64,000 nucleotides of DNA from Sipunculus nudus (GCA_026874595.1 CM049309.1:52490079-52554078); one strand, 5' to 3'; positions 13,835-63,464 are shown, numbered from the stretch's first letter. Notes: generated from the letters alone by a model not told the origin. Numbers and translations are program-made.

Positions 13835-15240
13835 AGCGAATCTGTGAGCTTATTTAAAATTCAGGATTATGATCAAGTCACATGTGAACTGCTGCGCCCT
13901 CATTTTTGGTTGACCTCTCTGCCCAGCGTCTGATTCCACACATAAACCAACATATATCAGGAACCGTTTGACCAATCAGGCTAAAACTTTTGCCATATGT
14001 AGCCCTTGGATAGCTTTACATCATACACTAAAAATTGTGGCGCCACCTGGACTTATCCACCTGAAATTTTTACATGTGTATACATCCTGGATAGCTTTCT
14101 TGATTTTATGACAGATGGCGCCACCTACATTCATGTTTACTCTGCAGACATCCAAACTCATATCTCTGGAACCGTTTGACCGATTGGGCCAAAATTTTGC
14201 ATGTGTATAGATCTCACATAGCTCTTCATCATAGGCGAAACTGGTGGCGCCACCTGCAACCACTAATGCTCAGCACCCATCTGTTCATCTACCTTGGGAT
14301 AAAATCACTCATATCCCAGCAGTGGTTTGACCTAGCCACCTGAAATTTTGCAGGTTTATACATCCTGGACAGGTTTCTCGATTTTATGACAGGCGGCGCC
14401 ACCTAAATTTACGTTTACTCTGCAGACATCCAAGCTCATATCTCGGGAACCGTTTGATCGATTGGGCCAAAATTTTGCATGTGTATAGATCTCATATAGC
14501 TCTTCATCATAGGCAAAACTGGTGGCCCACTTGCACAGCTTCCATTGGTTCATCTGCCTTGGGAAGAAATCACTCGTATCTCAGAAGTGGTTTGACTTAT
14601 CCACCTGAAATTTTACAGGTTTATACATCCTGAACAGCTTTCTTGATTTATGACAGATGGGGCCAACTACATTCAGGTTTACTCTGCAGACATCCATGCT
14701 CACTTGGGAACCGTTTGACCGATTGGGCCAAAATTTTGCTTGTGTATAGATCTCACATAGCTCTTCATCATAAGCAAAACTGGTGGCGCCACCTGCAACC
14801 ACGTATGAACACTGTCCATCTGTTCATCTGCCTTGGGATAAAATCACTCATATCTCAGCAGTGGTTTGACTTATCCATCTGAAATTTTATAGGTTTTTAC
14901 ATCCTGGACAATTTTCTCGATTTTATGGCATCACCTACATTCACGTTTAAGCTGCAGACATCCATGCTAATATGCAACACACCTCACTATTCCCCATGCC
15001 TCACTTCACCCGTCCCACTCTGATTTCTGCAGATACACAGTCGCTTGTCGACTACCTATATGCTAGTTTTAAAATGTCCTAGTCTGAAACTTGCAGGTCC
15101 GAAATGTCCTTTTTGCTGAAATCATAATGACTAAGGTAGATATGCAGGACTTAAAAGGATCAATATTAAATTTTAAAAATAAACCTCCATTCATACTCCC
15201 AAACTTTGCACAGGTTCGCATTAGGCCTGTAGGCCTTGTT
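13835..15240 (+). mobile_element. F-family HINE-like element, complete
   Basis: The 5' head is AGCGAATCTGTGAGC. The 3' end has GCACAGGTTCGCA (inverted match GCGAACCTGTG), then AGGCCTGTAGGCCT and the terminus CTTGTT (15235-15240). The body has about 265-280-bp tandem units, with TCTGCAGACATCC-type motifs near 14141, 14419, 14683 and 14951, and GGTGGCGCCACC at 14243-14254 and near 14783. Minus-strand open frames at 14021-14802 are the units read through. Confidence 0.7.
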
Positions 15241-15389
15241 TACTGATAGCTCACCAGCCTCACAACTTGAGTGCACAAAGGCTTGCATTTTAGTTATTAT
15301 TTACATTATTTAGTAATTATTCTATAAAAGATAAAAGCGAAATAAGAAATTGGAATACGCCCCTTTAATGGAGTTATAATATGTTGTAG

Positions 15390-15598
15390 ATGGCAGATGT
15401 AGCGACTCCACCAGTGGTAAATACCACAGAACTAACTGATTCCACCACAGACCCGGAGGTGGTTCTGGAGGAGTTGTTTAAAGACAGGTTCACAGAACGC
15501 GATGAGGACTACATGGCCACAGTGAACCGACCCCCTGATCATCCTCCCTGCATACAGAACTGGTACACCAAGCCAAAACGAGTCTTTGACTATTCCAG
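15390..15598 (+). CDS. RAMAC: RAMAC coding exon 1
   Basis: 209 bp: 69 codons plus AG of a split Arg codon, ending TTCCAG|GTAAGT, a near-consensus donor. It carries the RNMT-activating segment. There is no in-frame ATG upstream within this exon. Confidence 0.8.
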
Positions 15599-17512
15599 GT
15601 AAGTAACTTTAAAGGACTTTCCAGAGACCTAAATTTAACTTATCTTGGTAATACTTTTCATGCGCAGCTCTTGTCCATCCCTCTGCAGATCTTCATATGC
15701 TCATGAACACACAAACTCAAAAACAGTTAATAGGTTAATCATAGGTGTGCTGGCATAAGATTTTGCTCAAGCTCAGTTGATTTTACTTTTACTATATTCT
15801 GAATCATCTTCATACTATCAAGTCTGTAGCACATACCTTAATTCAGTGAGCTGCTCGGTCATCATATCATGAATAATAAACAAGCCTGCAAGTGTTTGGG
15901 CCAAAATCACATCTGCCAATTGAATCCCATGCATAATATTTAAACAACACACTGTGAGTACATCATCCATTCCAGTTTATATGGCAATACCGTATCATCA
16001 TCACTTGCAAATTAGATCCTACTAAAATGGCCATAATAAACAATGCATGGTAAGAGCGCCATCTGTAGGCAGTTGCAGTCACCAACAGTCCAAACATATG
16101 CCTTTATTGTGCTATTGTCAGTCTCTTATGTGCTTGTAGTGGTCAGGTACTTTAAAAAATGGCCATACAAAGCAGGTGAAATTGTGATTCTTGACCAGAA
16201 TACAGTGGTTGGTGGTAACATCTGGTAGGTGGTTGCTTGATCAGGTACATTTTAACTGTAAAACTAGTTAAACTACCCATGCTAGGGAAAAGTGCTCCCT
16301 AACAACTCTTGGTCATTTGATCCATGAGTTCCTTGTTCCAGGGACCACTGTACAGGTCTTGCAGTTGCTCCCTTTTCTGGCATATTAGGATGAGTTAGTT
16401 TATTTATCATAATTAACATAAGCTAAATTGTCAACAAGAATTGTCAGTGTTTGCAGAAATGTATTTCCCAGAATCATAATTTTTATAAAGCCATCCAAAA
16501 AAATTTAATAACAGTGCTAGAATGATTTTGCCCTGGGAAAATTGAGCCTTTTGGTGTTTTGAAGTAAGTACACTTGTAGTTAAGGTGTTATTTTAGCATT
16601 TCATATATGTATATTCTGTACATGTGGGTCTGCAGTATATGTGCTTATGCAGACAGAAAATTGATACCTGTGATTCCATTAATGAGTATGCTGTACATAT
16701 ACAGCATAGGAATGGGACACATTACATTCTCTTGAAGTGATTCTATCAGTATGTATGCATTTGTGGTACCAGGGGACCCAGGGATATAGTGAAGTGTTGC
16801 TGGAGTAGAGAAATTATCTGCCAGAGTAATACCCCATCACTGACATCAAGGTGATATTTAATCTCTGAGACATAACACACTGTGCACTGCAGCAATGGCC
16901 ACAGTGAATGTCTTTATAGAAAGTGCTGCCACCTAGTGGGACAGGGGTAAACAACTGGCAAAATGTAACAGGCAATCTATATGCAGACTCAGTTACTAAT
17001 AAATATTCAGTTTTACAGGTTCAGTTAAATAAAATCTAATAGACTGTACTACAGCTTGCTAACTTAGTAACATGATAACCTTTGATGTAAACATGGAGTT
17101 AGTGAACCGTGACACACATTCCTCAAGGCTTGCATTTCTATATTTTATGTAGAGCACAAACCTTGCAGAGGTATATATACATTTATAATTTTCATAATAA
17201 CGCTTTATGCTATTACATATGCATTTCAGAGATGGACAAAGAGGGCAACACCATGGTTACCAGCAACAGCGTCACCATGGCAGATATAATGATGGTGGTT
17301 ATGATCAGAGAAACAGACACCATGGTTACCAGTCAAGGGGTACCTACCATCACCATGGAAACAGGGATCGTCATGACAATTCACATTATGGTAACAGAGA
17401 CTCTGCTCAAGGTCCCAGTAGAGCATTTTACCCAGGCATGAAGCAAGAAGAATATCAGAAAGCACACTCTCGTTACCATCCATACAGTGGTCACCGTGGT
17501 AACAACAGGTGA
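15390..17512 (+). CDS. RAMAC: RAMAC-like RNMT-activating mini protein (two coding exons)
   Basis: Joining 15390-15598 to 17230-17512 gives a 163-aa protein. In other animals this small protein binds and activates the mRNA cap guanine-N7 methyltransferase RNMT in the nucleus and helps it recruit RNA. The N-terminal activation segment is clear: LEELFKDRFTERDEDY (26-41), RPPDHPP (47-53) and W58 line up with the vertebrate pattern FEEMF-RFTE-DKEY, RPPESPP and EEW. The second exon encodes a low-complexity tail (about 71-163) rich in His, Gly, Arg, Tyr, Asn and Gln with repeated HHGY, where vertebrates have an N/Q/R/G-rich RNA-binding tail. The human protein is 118 aa, so this one is longer. The family is recognised from memory of its pattern, not by search. 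The ATG follows TTGTAG, which may be a splice acceptor, so a non-coding first exon probably lies upstream. Confidence 0.8.
15599..17229 (+). other. RAMAC intron
   Basis: 1,631 bp, GT...AG (acceptor GCATTTCAG). AT-rich, with no repeat family I could assign. A 61-codon open frame at 16043-16228 has no support. Confidence 0.7.
17230..17512 (+). CDS. RAMAC: RAMAC coding exon 2
   Basis: 283 bp. It completes the split Arg codon (AG|A), then 93 codons and TGA at 17510-17512. It encodes the His/Gly/Arg/Tyr-rich tail. CACCATGGTTACCAG recurs twice at DNA level, showing recent local repetition. The open frame on the opposite strand (17226-17576) is a shadow of this exon. Confidence 0.8.
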
Positions 17513-18096
17513 AGCTTATCACATTGGCTGACTGGAGCAAGAAAAACCCATCATCTGTTTGCCACATTTGTTTCATATGACAGGGAACTAATATCGAGCA
17601 ATCTGATGATATTCCACAAGGCCATTTTCATGGCAACGTACTTTGTTTCATAAAGCTTAGCAGACTGAGTGCTATGAAGCAGAATCTGCCATGTCATAAA
17701 AGAAAATGTAAAACCAGGACTAATTTTCATATAGCAGAGTATTCAGCTTTACAAAAGTCTGTCTTGAAGAACTGAGACAAGCTAAAGAGTTACAGTTGAT
17801 TAGGTGACTTATGCACTTGCAAGATGATATTACAAATAAGTTGCCAGTGTTCCTGCTGTGTCAAGGTAGTTTTGGAAAGTTTGAGATAACAGACTGATGG
17901 TCTTGAAACTTTTTACCACATAAGAGTTAGTTGAAAAATTAAATGTCTCATGTTTTTTAACATTCCAGTAATTCACCCATGTTACTTGTTTACAAAATAA
18001 ATCCACATTGGCAGCCCTTGTCAAAAAGTGTGTACTATGATGCAGATTTTTTTGGACCCCAAGCCTTGTGTATATATATATATATACACACATATG

Positions 18097-18159
<63 letters not shown>

Positions 18160-18333
18160 GCAATTTATATGTGTTTGTATCTATATATGTGTGTGTGTGT
18201 ATATATATATACACTTACTGGTAAACCATATATGCAGTTCAGTCCTATAAAGAACAGTATATTGGAGACAATCAAATGTGCACATACTGGTAAGAGGCTA
18301 TCATCATTGCCTTTGTTAAGTGACCTGTACTAA
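17513..18333 (+). other. Probable RAMAC 3' UTR
   Basis: No coding frame. A possible early poly(A) signal AATAAA is at 17996-18001, and a TA/TG microsatellite runs from 18068. Confidence 0.45.
18068..18212. repeat. (TA)n/(TG)n compound microsatellite
   Basis: TA repeats at 18068-18156 with an inner ACACACATATG interruption, then a second TATATATGTGTGTGTGTG tract to about 18212. Confidence 0.9.
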
Positions 18334-18669
18334 GGCCAAAAAAAATTAAAGGTATGGTTCTCAGGCACCGCCCGCATCAATTTTAAACCCCCGCATCAAA
18401 ACTTTTTATTTTGATTTTCAATAAAAACTTTCCAATTTTGAGCTGCTGCCGCTCCAACATTTCTTTCAAGAAGATAAAACCATAAAATTTCCTTTGTTTT
18501 GTAGAGCTTTTACTTATTTAGCAAAATAAAACTGTTATTTTCATGCTTTTCTCTTATCAATTGACATTTTTATCGAAACATACCAAAAAATTTAAAATAA
18601 AAAAGCGCCCGCCCGCATTGATTCCTGAAAAAAAGTGCCTGAGAACCATACCTTTTTTTTATTTTGGCC
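18334..18669. mobile_element. MITE with ~35-bp terminal inverted repeats and TAA flanks
   Basis: The left end is GGCCAAAA...GGTATGGTTCTCAGGCAC and the right end is its inverted copy GTGCCTGAGAACCATACC...TTTTGGCC. Both ends are bordered by TAA (18331-18333 and 18670-18672), a candidate 3-bp target duplication. A GGCC-start TIR with TAA/TTA duplication is typical of PIF/Harbinger-type elements (inference). At 336 bp it is non-autonomous. Inner CCCGCATCAA motifs are also arranged near both ends. Confidence 0.75.
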
Positions 18670-19039
18670 TAAACATTATTAGTACAAATATTTACACCTT
18701 AACTTCTTGACAAAGGGCTTTCACAGTATAACCAAAAAAAGTTACCTGTTATATATAACCTCCTTGGTAAAATTAGTCATCATGAAATCATGAAATTCTA
18801 TTAATAAACAACTGTTATGGTCACAGAGGCAACACTGATTTCAGTACTAATGTTAGTTATTACATGAGTTATTCAAACATATGTCAGTAAGGTGTCCAAA
18901 CAGTAAGGAGTCTTCATTATCCATAGTGGTCTATAACTCAGTGACCAGGTGAATTATAGCAAAATGTTCATATATAGAACTCCTGTATGAACAGTTTGTC
19001 AGATATATAAATGCCGGTTACTGTACTTTATGTGGAATG

Positions 19040-19045
19040 AATAAA
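19040..19045 (+). terminator. Candidate RAMAC poly(A) signal
   Basis: AATAAA followed within 20-40 bp by a T/GT-rich stretch (TTTTCCTGTTTTGGTTTTG). It is stronger than the alternative at 17996-18001. Confidence 0.45.
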
Positions 19046-20640
19046 ATATAGTTAAACAGATTTTCCTGTTTTGGTTTTGTTTCTTGTCATGATTACAATG
19101 TATACATGTGTGTGGGTGTGAAGTTCCTTTTAAAACGTAGACTTCAGCCTTTAAAGGTCCTAAACATGTCTCTGATAATATATTATCCTCATATGATCTC
19201 CTCAGACAGATAAGAATGCAAAAAGGACAACAAAACTTGTGTGATTTATGGATATATCAGTATAGTTCTACATTATATATACTTCATATACAATTGATCC
19301 AATGTTTGACCAATAATGTGAATTCTCTCCAAAAAGTTAGTTCTAACAAGCAAGAATGTTTAATTTGGGGTTTGACAGGTTAACACAGTCTGCCGCCTAT
19401 GCCCTCTTTCACCAATGAAAAAGAGTTCTGAACTGGAGATGTGCTTAAGCCCAGGGATGGTGAGAAGTCTTCCAGGAGCACAGAGATGTAATGCTTAGGG
19501 CACTGGACTTGTAAACACAAGATTGTGGGTCACATCCCTTTCTGACCACCTTTTGCACCCCAAGCCATAGTCTTTACCATAAGGGTCCACATATTCCAAT
19601 CAGGATTGAATGGCAATTGTAGAACGATTTAACTTCTAGCATATATTATGACAACTTGGTCTGTCTGCTTCCCTTGGGATGAGAAAAGCTACATGAATGA
19701 ACAGGCTGGAAAGACCATTAAAGCAAAGTGGAAAGTCAGATGAGCCTGACATTGTCTTAGATATCAGACTATAAACCCCGACCTATACCCCTTGCCAACA
19801 CCTTAAAAATTAGGTCAAGGTCAGAAATAAGTACCAGGTGCAACTCTTTCACCTGTGACAATCATGGTGACCAAAGGACAGTTTTAAAAAAATCAGCTGT
19901 ACTTGGGATATTTTAAAAAGCAGGGCAGAAGAAAGAAAAAATAGTTTCAATGGTTTTGTAATCAAGGAGGGCCTATGAAATAAAATATCCTGACCCAAAA
20001 AATAATAGAAATAAAATTGTTGAATTCTCTATGATTCCCTACTGATATGGCTCCATATCTTGAAAGAAGAAATAAAAACTGATGTCATGATAAAAGATGG
20101 TAAAGATATGTGATATATAAGATATGATTCTAAATCATGATACCAGTTATGTTCTGTACCATAAAAAATCTTACTAGGAATGCAGTCCATACAGGAAAAT
20201 TTTCCTTCTGTTTGTTCTTGAATGAATTTATACATGTAGAGAGCATTGGAATGAAGGTACACTTTTACAAGAGTGTAGCCATTCCTTTATACAGGAAAGT
20301 GAGATACAGGAACCTAGTAAATAAATGTTCTACTGCTGTACAAAAAGGCCGAATTATCAGTTATACTGCTCTTTACTGGAACACTTGTAACTAGTAATGA
20401 AAATTCACATATCCTAATAAAAAAGCTTTTGATATAGGGACACAAAACCTGCGTGGAAGATTGTGATGTGGACTTTTAATTAAACCTGTGTTATTCCTAG
20501 GAACTTTTTAACTGAATATTTTGAAAATGCCCTGGACATTTAGGTATTGCTGTACTTGACTATAAACATAACGAACAGCAACCATCCCCCCCCCCCCCCC
20601 ATGATGAACATACCTTAATTGGTTTACAGACACCTTTTAA
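19046..20640. other. Intergenic, no gene seen
   Basis: AT-rich with a degraded tRNA-like SINE head at 19486-19538. Open frames at 20029-20394 have no coding context. A C-run lies at about 20585-20601. Confidence 0.45.
19486..19538 (+). mobile_element. Degraded tRNA-like SINE head
   Basis: A-box-like GTAATGCTTAGGGC (19488-19501) and B-box-like GGGTCACATCCC (19527-19538) sit at tRNA-like spacing, with GCACTGGACTTGTAA between them, as in an anticodon arm. The body downstream is not alignable to the other SINE in this window. Confidence 0.4.
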
Positions 20641-20648
20641 GGAAACAG

Positions 20649-20683
20649 CACGTGGCGTGACGTCATTGTCGCCTGTGACGTAA
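20649..20683. promoter_or_regulatory. E-box plus two CRE-type sites
   Basis: CACGTG (20649-20654), a perfect cAMP response element TGACGTCA (20658-20665) and a variant TGACGTAA (20676-20683) lie within 35 bp, in CpG-containing sequence unlike its AT-rich surroundings. No gene start could be tied to it. The nearest open frame starts at 21046. Confidence 0.4.
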
Positions 20684-21045
20684 CGGATCACATTCAACTG
20701 ATGGCCGTATGGTCATATGCAACAAGTGTGTGATAAAATGTGCGATAAAAACCCATAAAAACTTATTCTGGGGTTATTTGCACTTGGATTTACACCAAGA
20801 TTGAACTTTGTGGACACTTTCACAATACCAACCTATATGATAAATTAAATAAGATCCGTTATACCGTCTCCAGACATCGTCCAGACACACACGCACACAA
20901 TCAGAATTTAGTGAAAACAATAACCCTCGCTTTGCGCAGGGTTAATTAGACCAAAATTTCAGTTGGTATTTTGTTCACAAGGTTTTCAAATTCATGATAT
21001 TCATGAGAGTGAAATTATAGAAAAAATTAAACATTCATAAATAAG

Positions 21046-21375
21046 ATGGCTCATCCACACAGGTTAACGATCATTTACACCCTCATTGACATATGTCTGT
21101 TATCAACGCAACTTTGCCTGCATGTAGGTTTAAAAATTGAAAGACAGAAGATTGATGTTATAAACGGTAATATGTATTTTACCTGTAAATCAAAGATGGA
21201 CAAAATAAACTATATAAGATCTTTCATATTATCTGATAAAGTGGACAAGAATTTTTACTTGTGGGTCATTGTCAAATTATTAAGACTTAGAGCAGAAATA
21301 AATGATAAATGTAATAACGGATACACTATGGGTAATTTACTGTTTGGTAAGATCAGGAATATTGAACCCTTGTGA
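21046..21375 (+). CDS. Hypothetical 109-aa open frame, doubtful
   Basis: The ATG has a good context (AAGATGG). The N-terminus is hydrophobic (about residues 7-25), then Lys/Asp/Asn-rich. I recognise no domain. Against it: the sequence around the start (ATAAGATGGCTCATCCACAC) resembles a dispersed repeat also seen near 42600 and 24500, and composition is AT-driven. It may be a chance frame. Confidence 0.12.
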   Translation: MAHPHRLTIIYTLIDICLLSTQLCLHVGLKIERQKIDVINGNMYFTCKSKMDKINYIRSFILSDKVDKNFYLWVIVKLLRLRAEINDKCNNGYTMGNLLFGKIRNIEPL

Positions 21376-23239
21376 AGCAATAATAATGTTTAAATCACGA
21401 GAAATTAGCCTCATGAATATAAAGACAATCACAGTCCATACAAGGGTCTACTTCGATATCTGTGGACTATCATCTGTTGGGGGGGGGGGGGGGTGCTTCT
21501 AGCATATATGTAACATATATATCCTACACATATTTACACTCACAGTGAAAGGTGTACTAAAGACTTGTCTGCCGTAAGATAAGGATAATATATGGTCCTT
21601 GACAAGCACGGTCAAGCAGTTGAACACCTGAATTAGTGATCAGATAGTCTTGATTAATGATCTTATTTATTACTAATATAACATACTCAAGAATGCACTC
21701 TCAGAAAAAGTTGAAACCACCTTTCACACCAATTGAACTTTAATCTTGTAAACACATGCAAACCTCGTGCCTGACACTCTTTTACTAACAAGTAGAAGTC
21801 ACGTATGAAAGCAGATCTTGCCATCACTATCCAATGGGAATGTGTCAGCCTTGATTTAAATTCTCTCCACATGCATTGTTGACTTATTTGGTTGTGCAAT
21901 GCGTCTTTTGAAGCTGCTTGCATTTACCTACGTGGGTAACTTTTCTCCCTCCTGAGATATATATTGATGTTTTTTTCTATTTACATGGAAATATTTACTC
22001 CAGTCATGTGCCAACCCTTTCATATTTCTAGTTGTTGTTTTGTTTATTAAAAATTAAATAAAAATTCTGTATGCACAAAATATATAGATACTTAGTGCTG
22101 ATGGCAGATACTCATTGAAAACTTTTTTTACAGCAATTTTTAAAGAACTTTAGATAGTTATGCTGTGCATTATATATCAATATCCCAAATAATTTGTTCA
22201 GGCTAGTAAAGGCTTTGTTCTAATACTGATCTGGTAAAGTTTTGAAAATTTGGCATCAGCTCACTTCCTCAGTTATGTCATGTTCTTTGAAAAAAAGATG
22301 TTATAGTTTTACTGAGGATATAAATAAGACAGTTGAACCTCCCAATTGCAAACATTGACTTAACATTTGTGTGTTGTATTTATTGTATTAGCCCCTCTTA
22401 TCCCCTGTGATTTAGATATCATCAGTCTGTCTGACACATCCAGACTTGTATCCAAAGTCAGGATTTAGTTTTATTAGATTAACCCTTATTTTTAAATGGT
22501 TGATCAGCTACACCTTTGGCCTCAGATGTTTTAGATATCCCAAATCTTGCCCTCGGCCCTTGTCTCTAAATATAATTTAAATTAAAAAAAAAAAAAAAGT
22601 ATTCATTAACCCAATTTACTGGATTTATGCTATTTTCCCTTTAGATATCACCAATCTGAAACAGTTTGATAATTAAAATAATCATAATTTATTTTATCCT
22701 TGCATATGGTTTACAAAATATAAGCTCGAAATCACTCTGTAAATATACATAAAATGGTGGTGACCAGGGAATAGTGTTTTGACTGTGTAGAATCAGCAAT
22801 TGAAAGCAAAACATTCATTCAAAGATATGACCATGTTTTTAAAATTAACGCAATACTAATTACAATGAAATTTCAATTTTTCTAGTAAATATAATTAATA
22901 GATATATAAAACATGGGAACTGTTAATAGTTATGTACGAAAACTTTGCAATGTAATGCAAACCTCTTAGTGATGATAATATAGTAATGTAAGTACCCAAT
23001 TGTATACAAAAACACTGTCTCTTTTTATTTTTTATTTAACACGTTAAGAAATTCATGAAAATTTATTAATATTTGCATGTAGGCCTATAACTTTAAAGGT
23101 TTATCCATACTTTGCAGAGTATTACTCATAATGCCGATTTTTGTATGTACTTAACGAGTAAGTGCGAACCGGGTATAGTCCGGACCTTAAGCTCTGGGGC
23201 AATGTGTGCGGGTCCGGGGCTCCGGACACATCATTCAAT
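21376..23239. other. Intergenic, no gene seen
   Basis: AT-rich. A G-run at about 21479-21492 and an A-run near 22582. Nothing coding. Confidence 0.5.
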
Positions 23240-23341
23240 TTATTTATTGGCTGTTTCTGACACACCTTGTGCGCACGTGCTTTCTGTTTACTAATAATAG
23301 TCAGCACAGCGCATGCGCAGCTCGGGTTGGCACGAGGGATC
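23240..23341 (+). promoter_or_regulatory. OXCT1 core promoter and 5' UTR
   Basis: Just upstream of the ATG are an inverted CCAAT box (ATTGG, 23246-23250), an E-box CACGTG (23274-23279) and a perfect NRF-1-type palindrome GCGCATGCGC (23309-23318). NRF-1 drives many nuclear genes for mitochondrial proteins, so the site fits the product. GC content rises here relative to the flanks. There is no TATA box at a sensible distance. The transcription start is not determinable from sequence. Confidence 0.6.
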
Positions 23342-60434
<37,093 letters not shown>

Positions 60435-60947
60435 AGAAAGAACAGCAGCAAATCAAGTCACATGTACATAAAGCTTGTATATACTTGTAATTAGAGTCAT
60501 CTGCACCACAATCAATGCAACAGTATTCCGCAGATTAAACTCGCTGATGGAACATCCAGACAGTAATGAATGATGACTAATTAAATGACTTAAAGACACT
60601 AAATACAATTGTCTTCCCATAAATATAATAAAACAAACTTCTTGTAAAGTTGAAAGGACGGCGGAGACAGAGAGAATAGAAACAGTGGGATCAGGATGTT
60701 ATTGACACTTTTCTATTGTTGATTTTTGGAGCAACGAAATACCATTGTTAAATCAGCTGCTTATGGTGAAGAGGGGGTATGGTGATAGGAATTGTGATAT
60801 CAGAAGTGATAAAATGACACAAGGTCCATGGCAACATTATTATAATACTGTCATCATTGTAAAATTAGAGATAAACTTTGCTTTGTATTTTAACAGGTTT
60901 ACATGAGAAAAGGACATATTCTGATACGGTCTATCTAATGAAAATTG

Positions 60948-61028
60948 ACACCTTTTATATAGCGCAAATTCACACTTTTTATATAGCACAAATTGACACC
61001 TTTTATATAGCGCAAATTGACACCTTTT
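60948..61028. repeat. 24-bp minisatellite, ~3.4 copies
   Basis: Unit GACACCTTTTATATAGCGCA + AATT, with starts near 60948, 60972, 60995 and 61019. Confidence 0.85.
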
Positions 61029-63464
61029 GCATGATGAAAGTAAACATGACGCTATATTCATGTTGGAAGTTAATATGACATACTGTTTATGATTAGTTTA
61101 AACATGACATCTCATTGTGTGTGAATATAAACCAAATAATTTTGTTCCACGTGATAGTGTTTCTTATGACATGATTGACAGAATATACAGTGGGCATTTT
61201 GACACCTTTCTTGAGGTAACACATTGATATGATGATTATGATGAGCAAACACTAACAGCAAGACACAGCAGTCACATGACACCAATTAAAAAGATCTGTG
61301 AAACAGTCCTGACATATGCCAGTGTATAAAATATTTTGTTGACATACCTGTAAATGGTGACTGTTATGTTCCTGGAAGCTGGAGAATACAAGGTGGCTTT
61401 GACATAAAATTAAAGCAGCAAGATTTTCAGCAGATATGCTTGTAATAATAGAGGTGGCAAATTCACAAATTAGCAGCTATGAGAATGAACATATTTATGG
61501 TAATAACTAACATGATAAAGATTATGTAATATTTGATGTTGTCTGTAGTATTCACATGGGAATCATGGCTGATTTTGTTAAGAATCAGAGTTGTTTGTTA
61601 AGAATCACAGCTGAGTTTGTTAAAGAGCTGTGTGTATGGTAGGGCCTGGGTGCCAGTAATTTTGTATCAATCTGTTGTTTAAGAATAGGGTAGAAATCTG
61701 TAAAAGGAGTTTGCACATAGAACATATACTGGTGTATGCTCATGAACCCTCATAAAAAAATTCGTACTCTGTTTATAAAAGCCATGATCATATATTCATA
61801 TAGGCAGAGAGAAGATTGTTGGCATTGTGAAATATATAAAGACTGACAGTGTTAAGTTGGTCCCCACCTTAATCAGCTATTGTTAAACTAAAAAGTATGT
61901 AGTGGGAACAGTCATATACCAGGGTCCTGGAAACTTAGTTGTGCACCCTAGAAACTATAGTTTTAGTATGTACATTAGTTTATGGTGTAGTGATATTTAG
62001 AATTTGAGCTATTGATAGGCTGTGATCTAATGCAAAACAATACTTTCAGCTGAGACTGGAACTTATTTCACTGGTCATAGGGGTGAAGGATATCTATTAA
62101 ATATATGTTTAAATCATCCAAGTCATAGTTTTTCAGGTTTTGGTTGATTTTAGAAAATTAGTTGTTAAATCAGATTTGTTGAATGATTTTAAAAGCACAA
62201 AAAACAAGATTGATTTATTCGTCATGTTTTCTTTAGCAAGTTTTAAGGGAAAGGAACAAGTCTGACTAAAAAAGACTTTGAACATGTAAATTAAAGAATG
62301 AAGGACAGGTAAATTAGACTACGATAATCAATTCAGAGTGATTTGTACTACCTGTACCTGGAATATTCAGGTAGTATATAAGATGACAAAGGTGAGGAAT
62401 GGTTTCTCCCATCGGCAACTTTATGGTAATTTCAGTCACCAGAGTATTTATGGTAGAGAATCATGGATAATAAATGAAAGATGTAAAATTAAGCATTTGA
62501 AAGAATGTTATTGTTTTGGTGACCAGACAGGGTCTAAGAATTTGTTAGGTCATCTCATTGCACTTTCAACATTGTCCCTACAATGTTTGGATTATTCGTT
62601 GTCTCATGATTTAAGGAACACAATTTTCTTTTGTGCTGGGTAAATAAAATACTGCCTCGTCACCTATGGGGTAAATGTTTGACTGATTACCATATGCTTT
62701 TACTTGTCTCATTAATCCTTCCATACCTGTGTCACCTGCAGAGATTTAGCAATTAATGTTAAAAGCATAGTGAAAGTTACTACTTCTGATTATGCATATA
62801 CAGGGAAGGGATTATTTAACAAATCAAGTTTTTTGTGTACAGCATTCACTGTAGGTATCATTTATGAGGCAGAGTTGCAATTATTCTACTTCAGGGCTAA
62901 CTTTGGACTGTGAGAAACTGTATTTATTGTATCTGTATATGACCTGTCCTCTTTTGGCTACAAATGCTGGTAAAAATAAACTCCACTTTCTATGCAGATT
63001 ATTGATAAAAATACCTCATTATTGTCAAGACAGAACACCTGGAATAAGAATTATGCAACAGTGAGGCACCTGCTTTTATTGATCTGTTTTCAAGTTTGTG
63101 GTCTTTAAGACTAGTGTATGTTGGTCAGTAAATTGTAGATTGCCGATGTTGAATGTTTGTCACTCTTTGAGACCTAGTCATGTGTATTGTTCAGAAAACT
63201 TTGCAGCACTGCTATTTTTATTTGTCACAGGCCTTTGTGAAGCCACCTGATTCTTCATTCAAATTGATGGCTCACTCTGCTTTTAATTGAGCAAATACTT
63301 TGCACCAGTGTGATATTAAAAAGAAACTGAATTTATACTGCTCAGGTAGTGGCAGTGTTCTGTCCACAGGTGCCTTGCCTTTTGATGTTTGGTTCATTGT
63401 GAGAGCATTTGTATCTGTGTTGACATATCAGGTTTCAGCGATTTTGGTTTTCTGTGTGAATGCC

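Noticed and set aside
17226-17576. Minus-strand 116-codon frame opposite RAMAC exon 2
   Set aside because: Shadow of the low-complexity His/Gly-coding exon.
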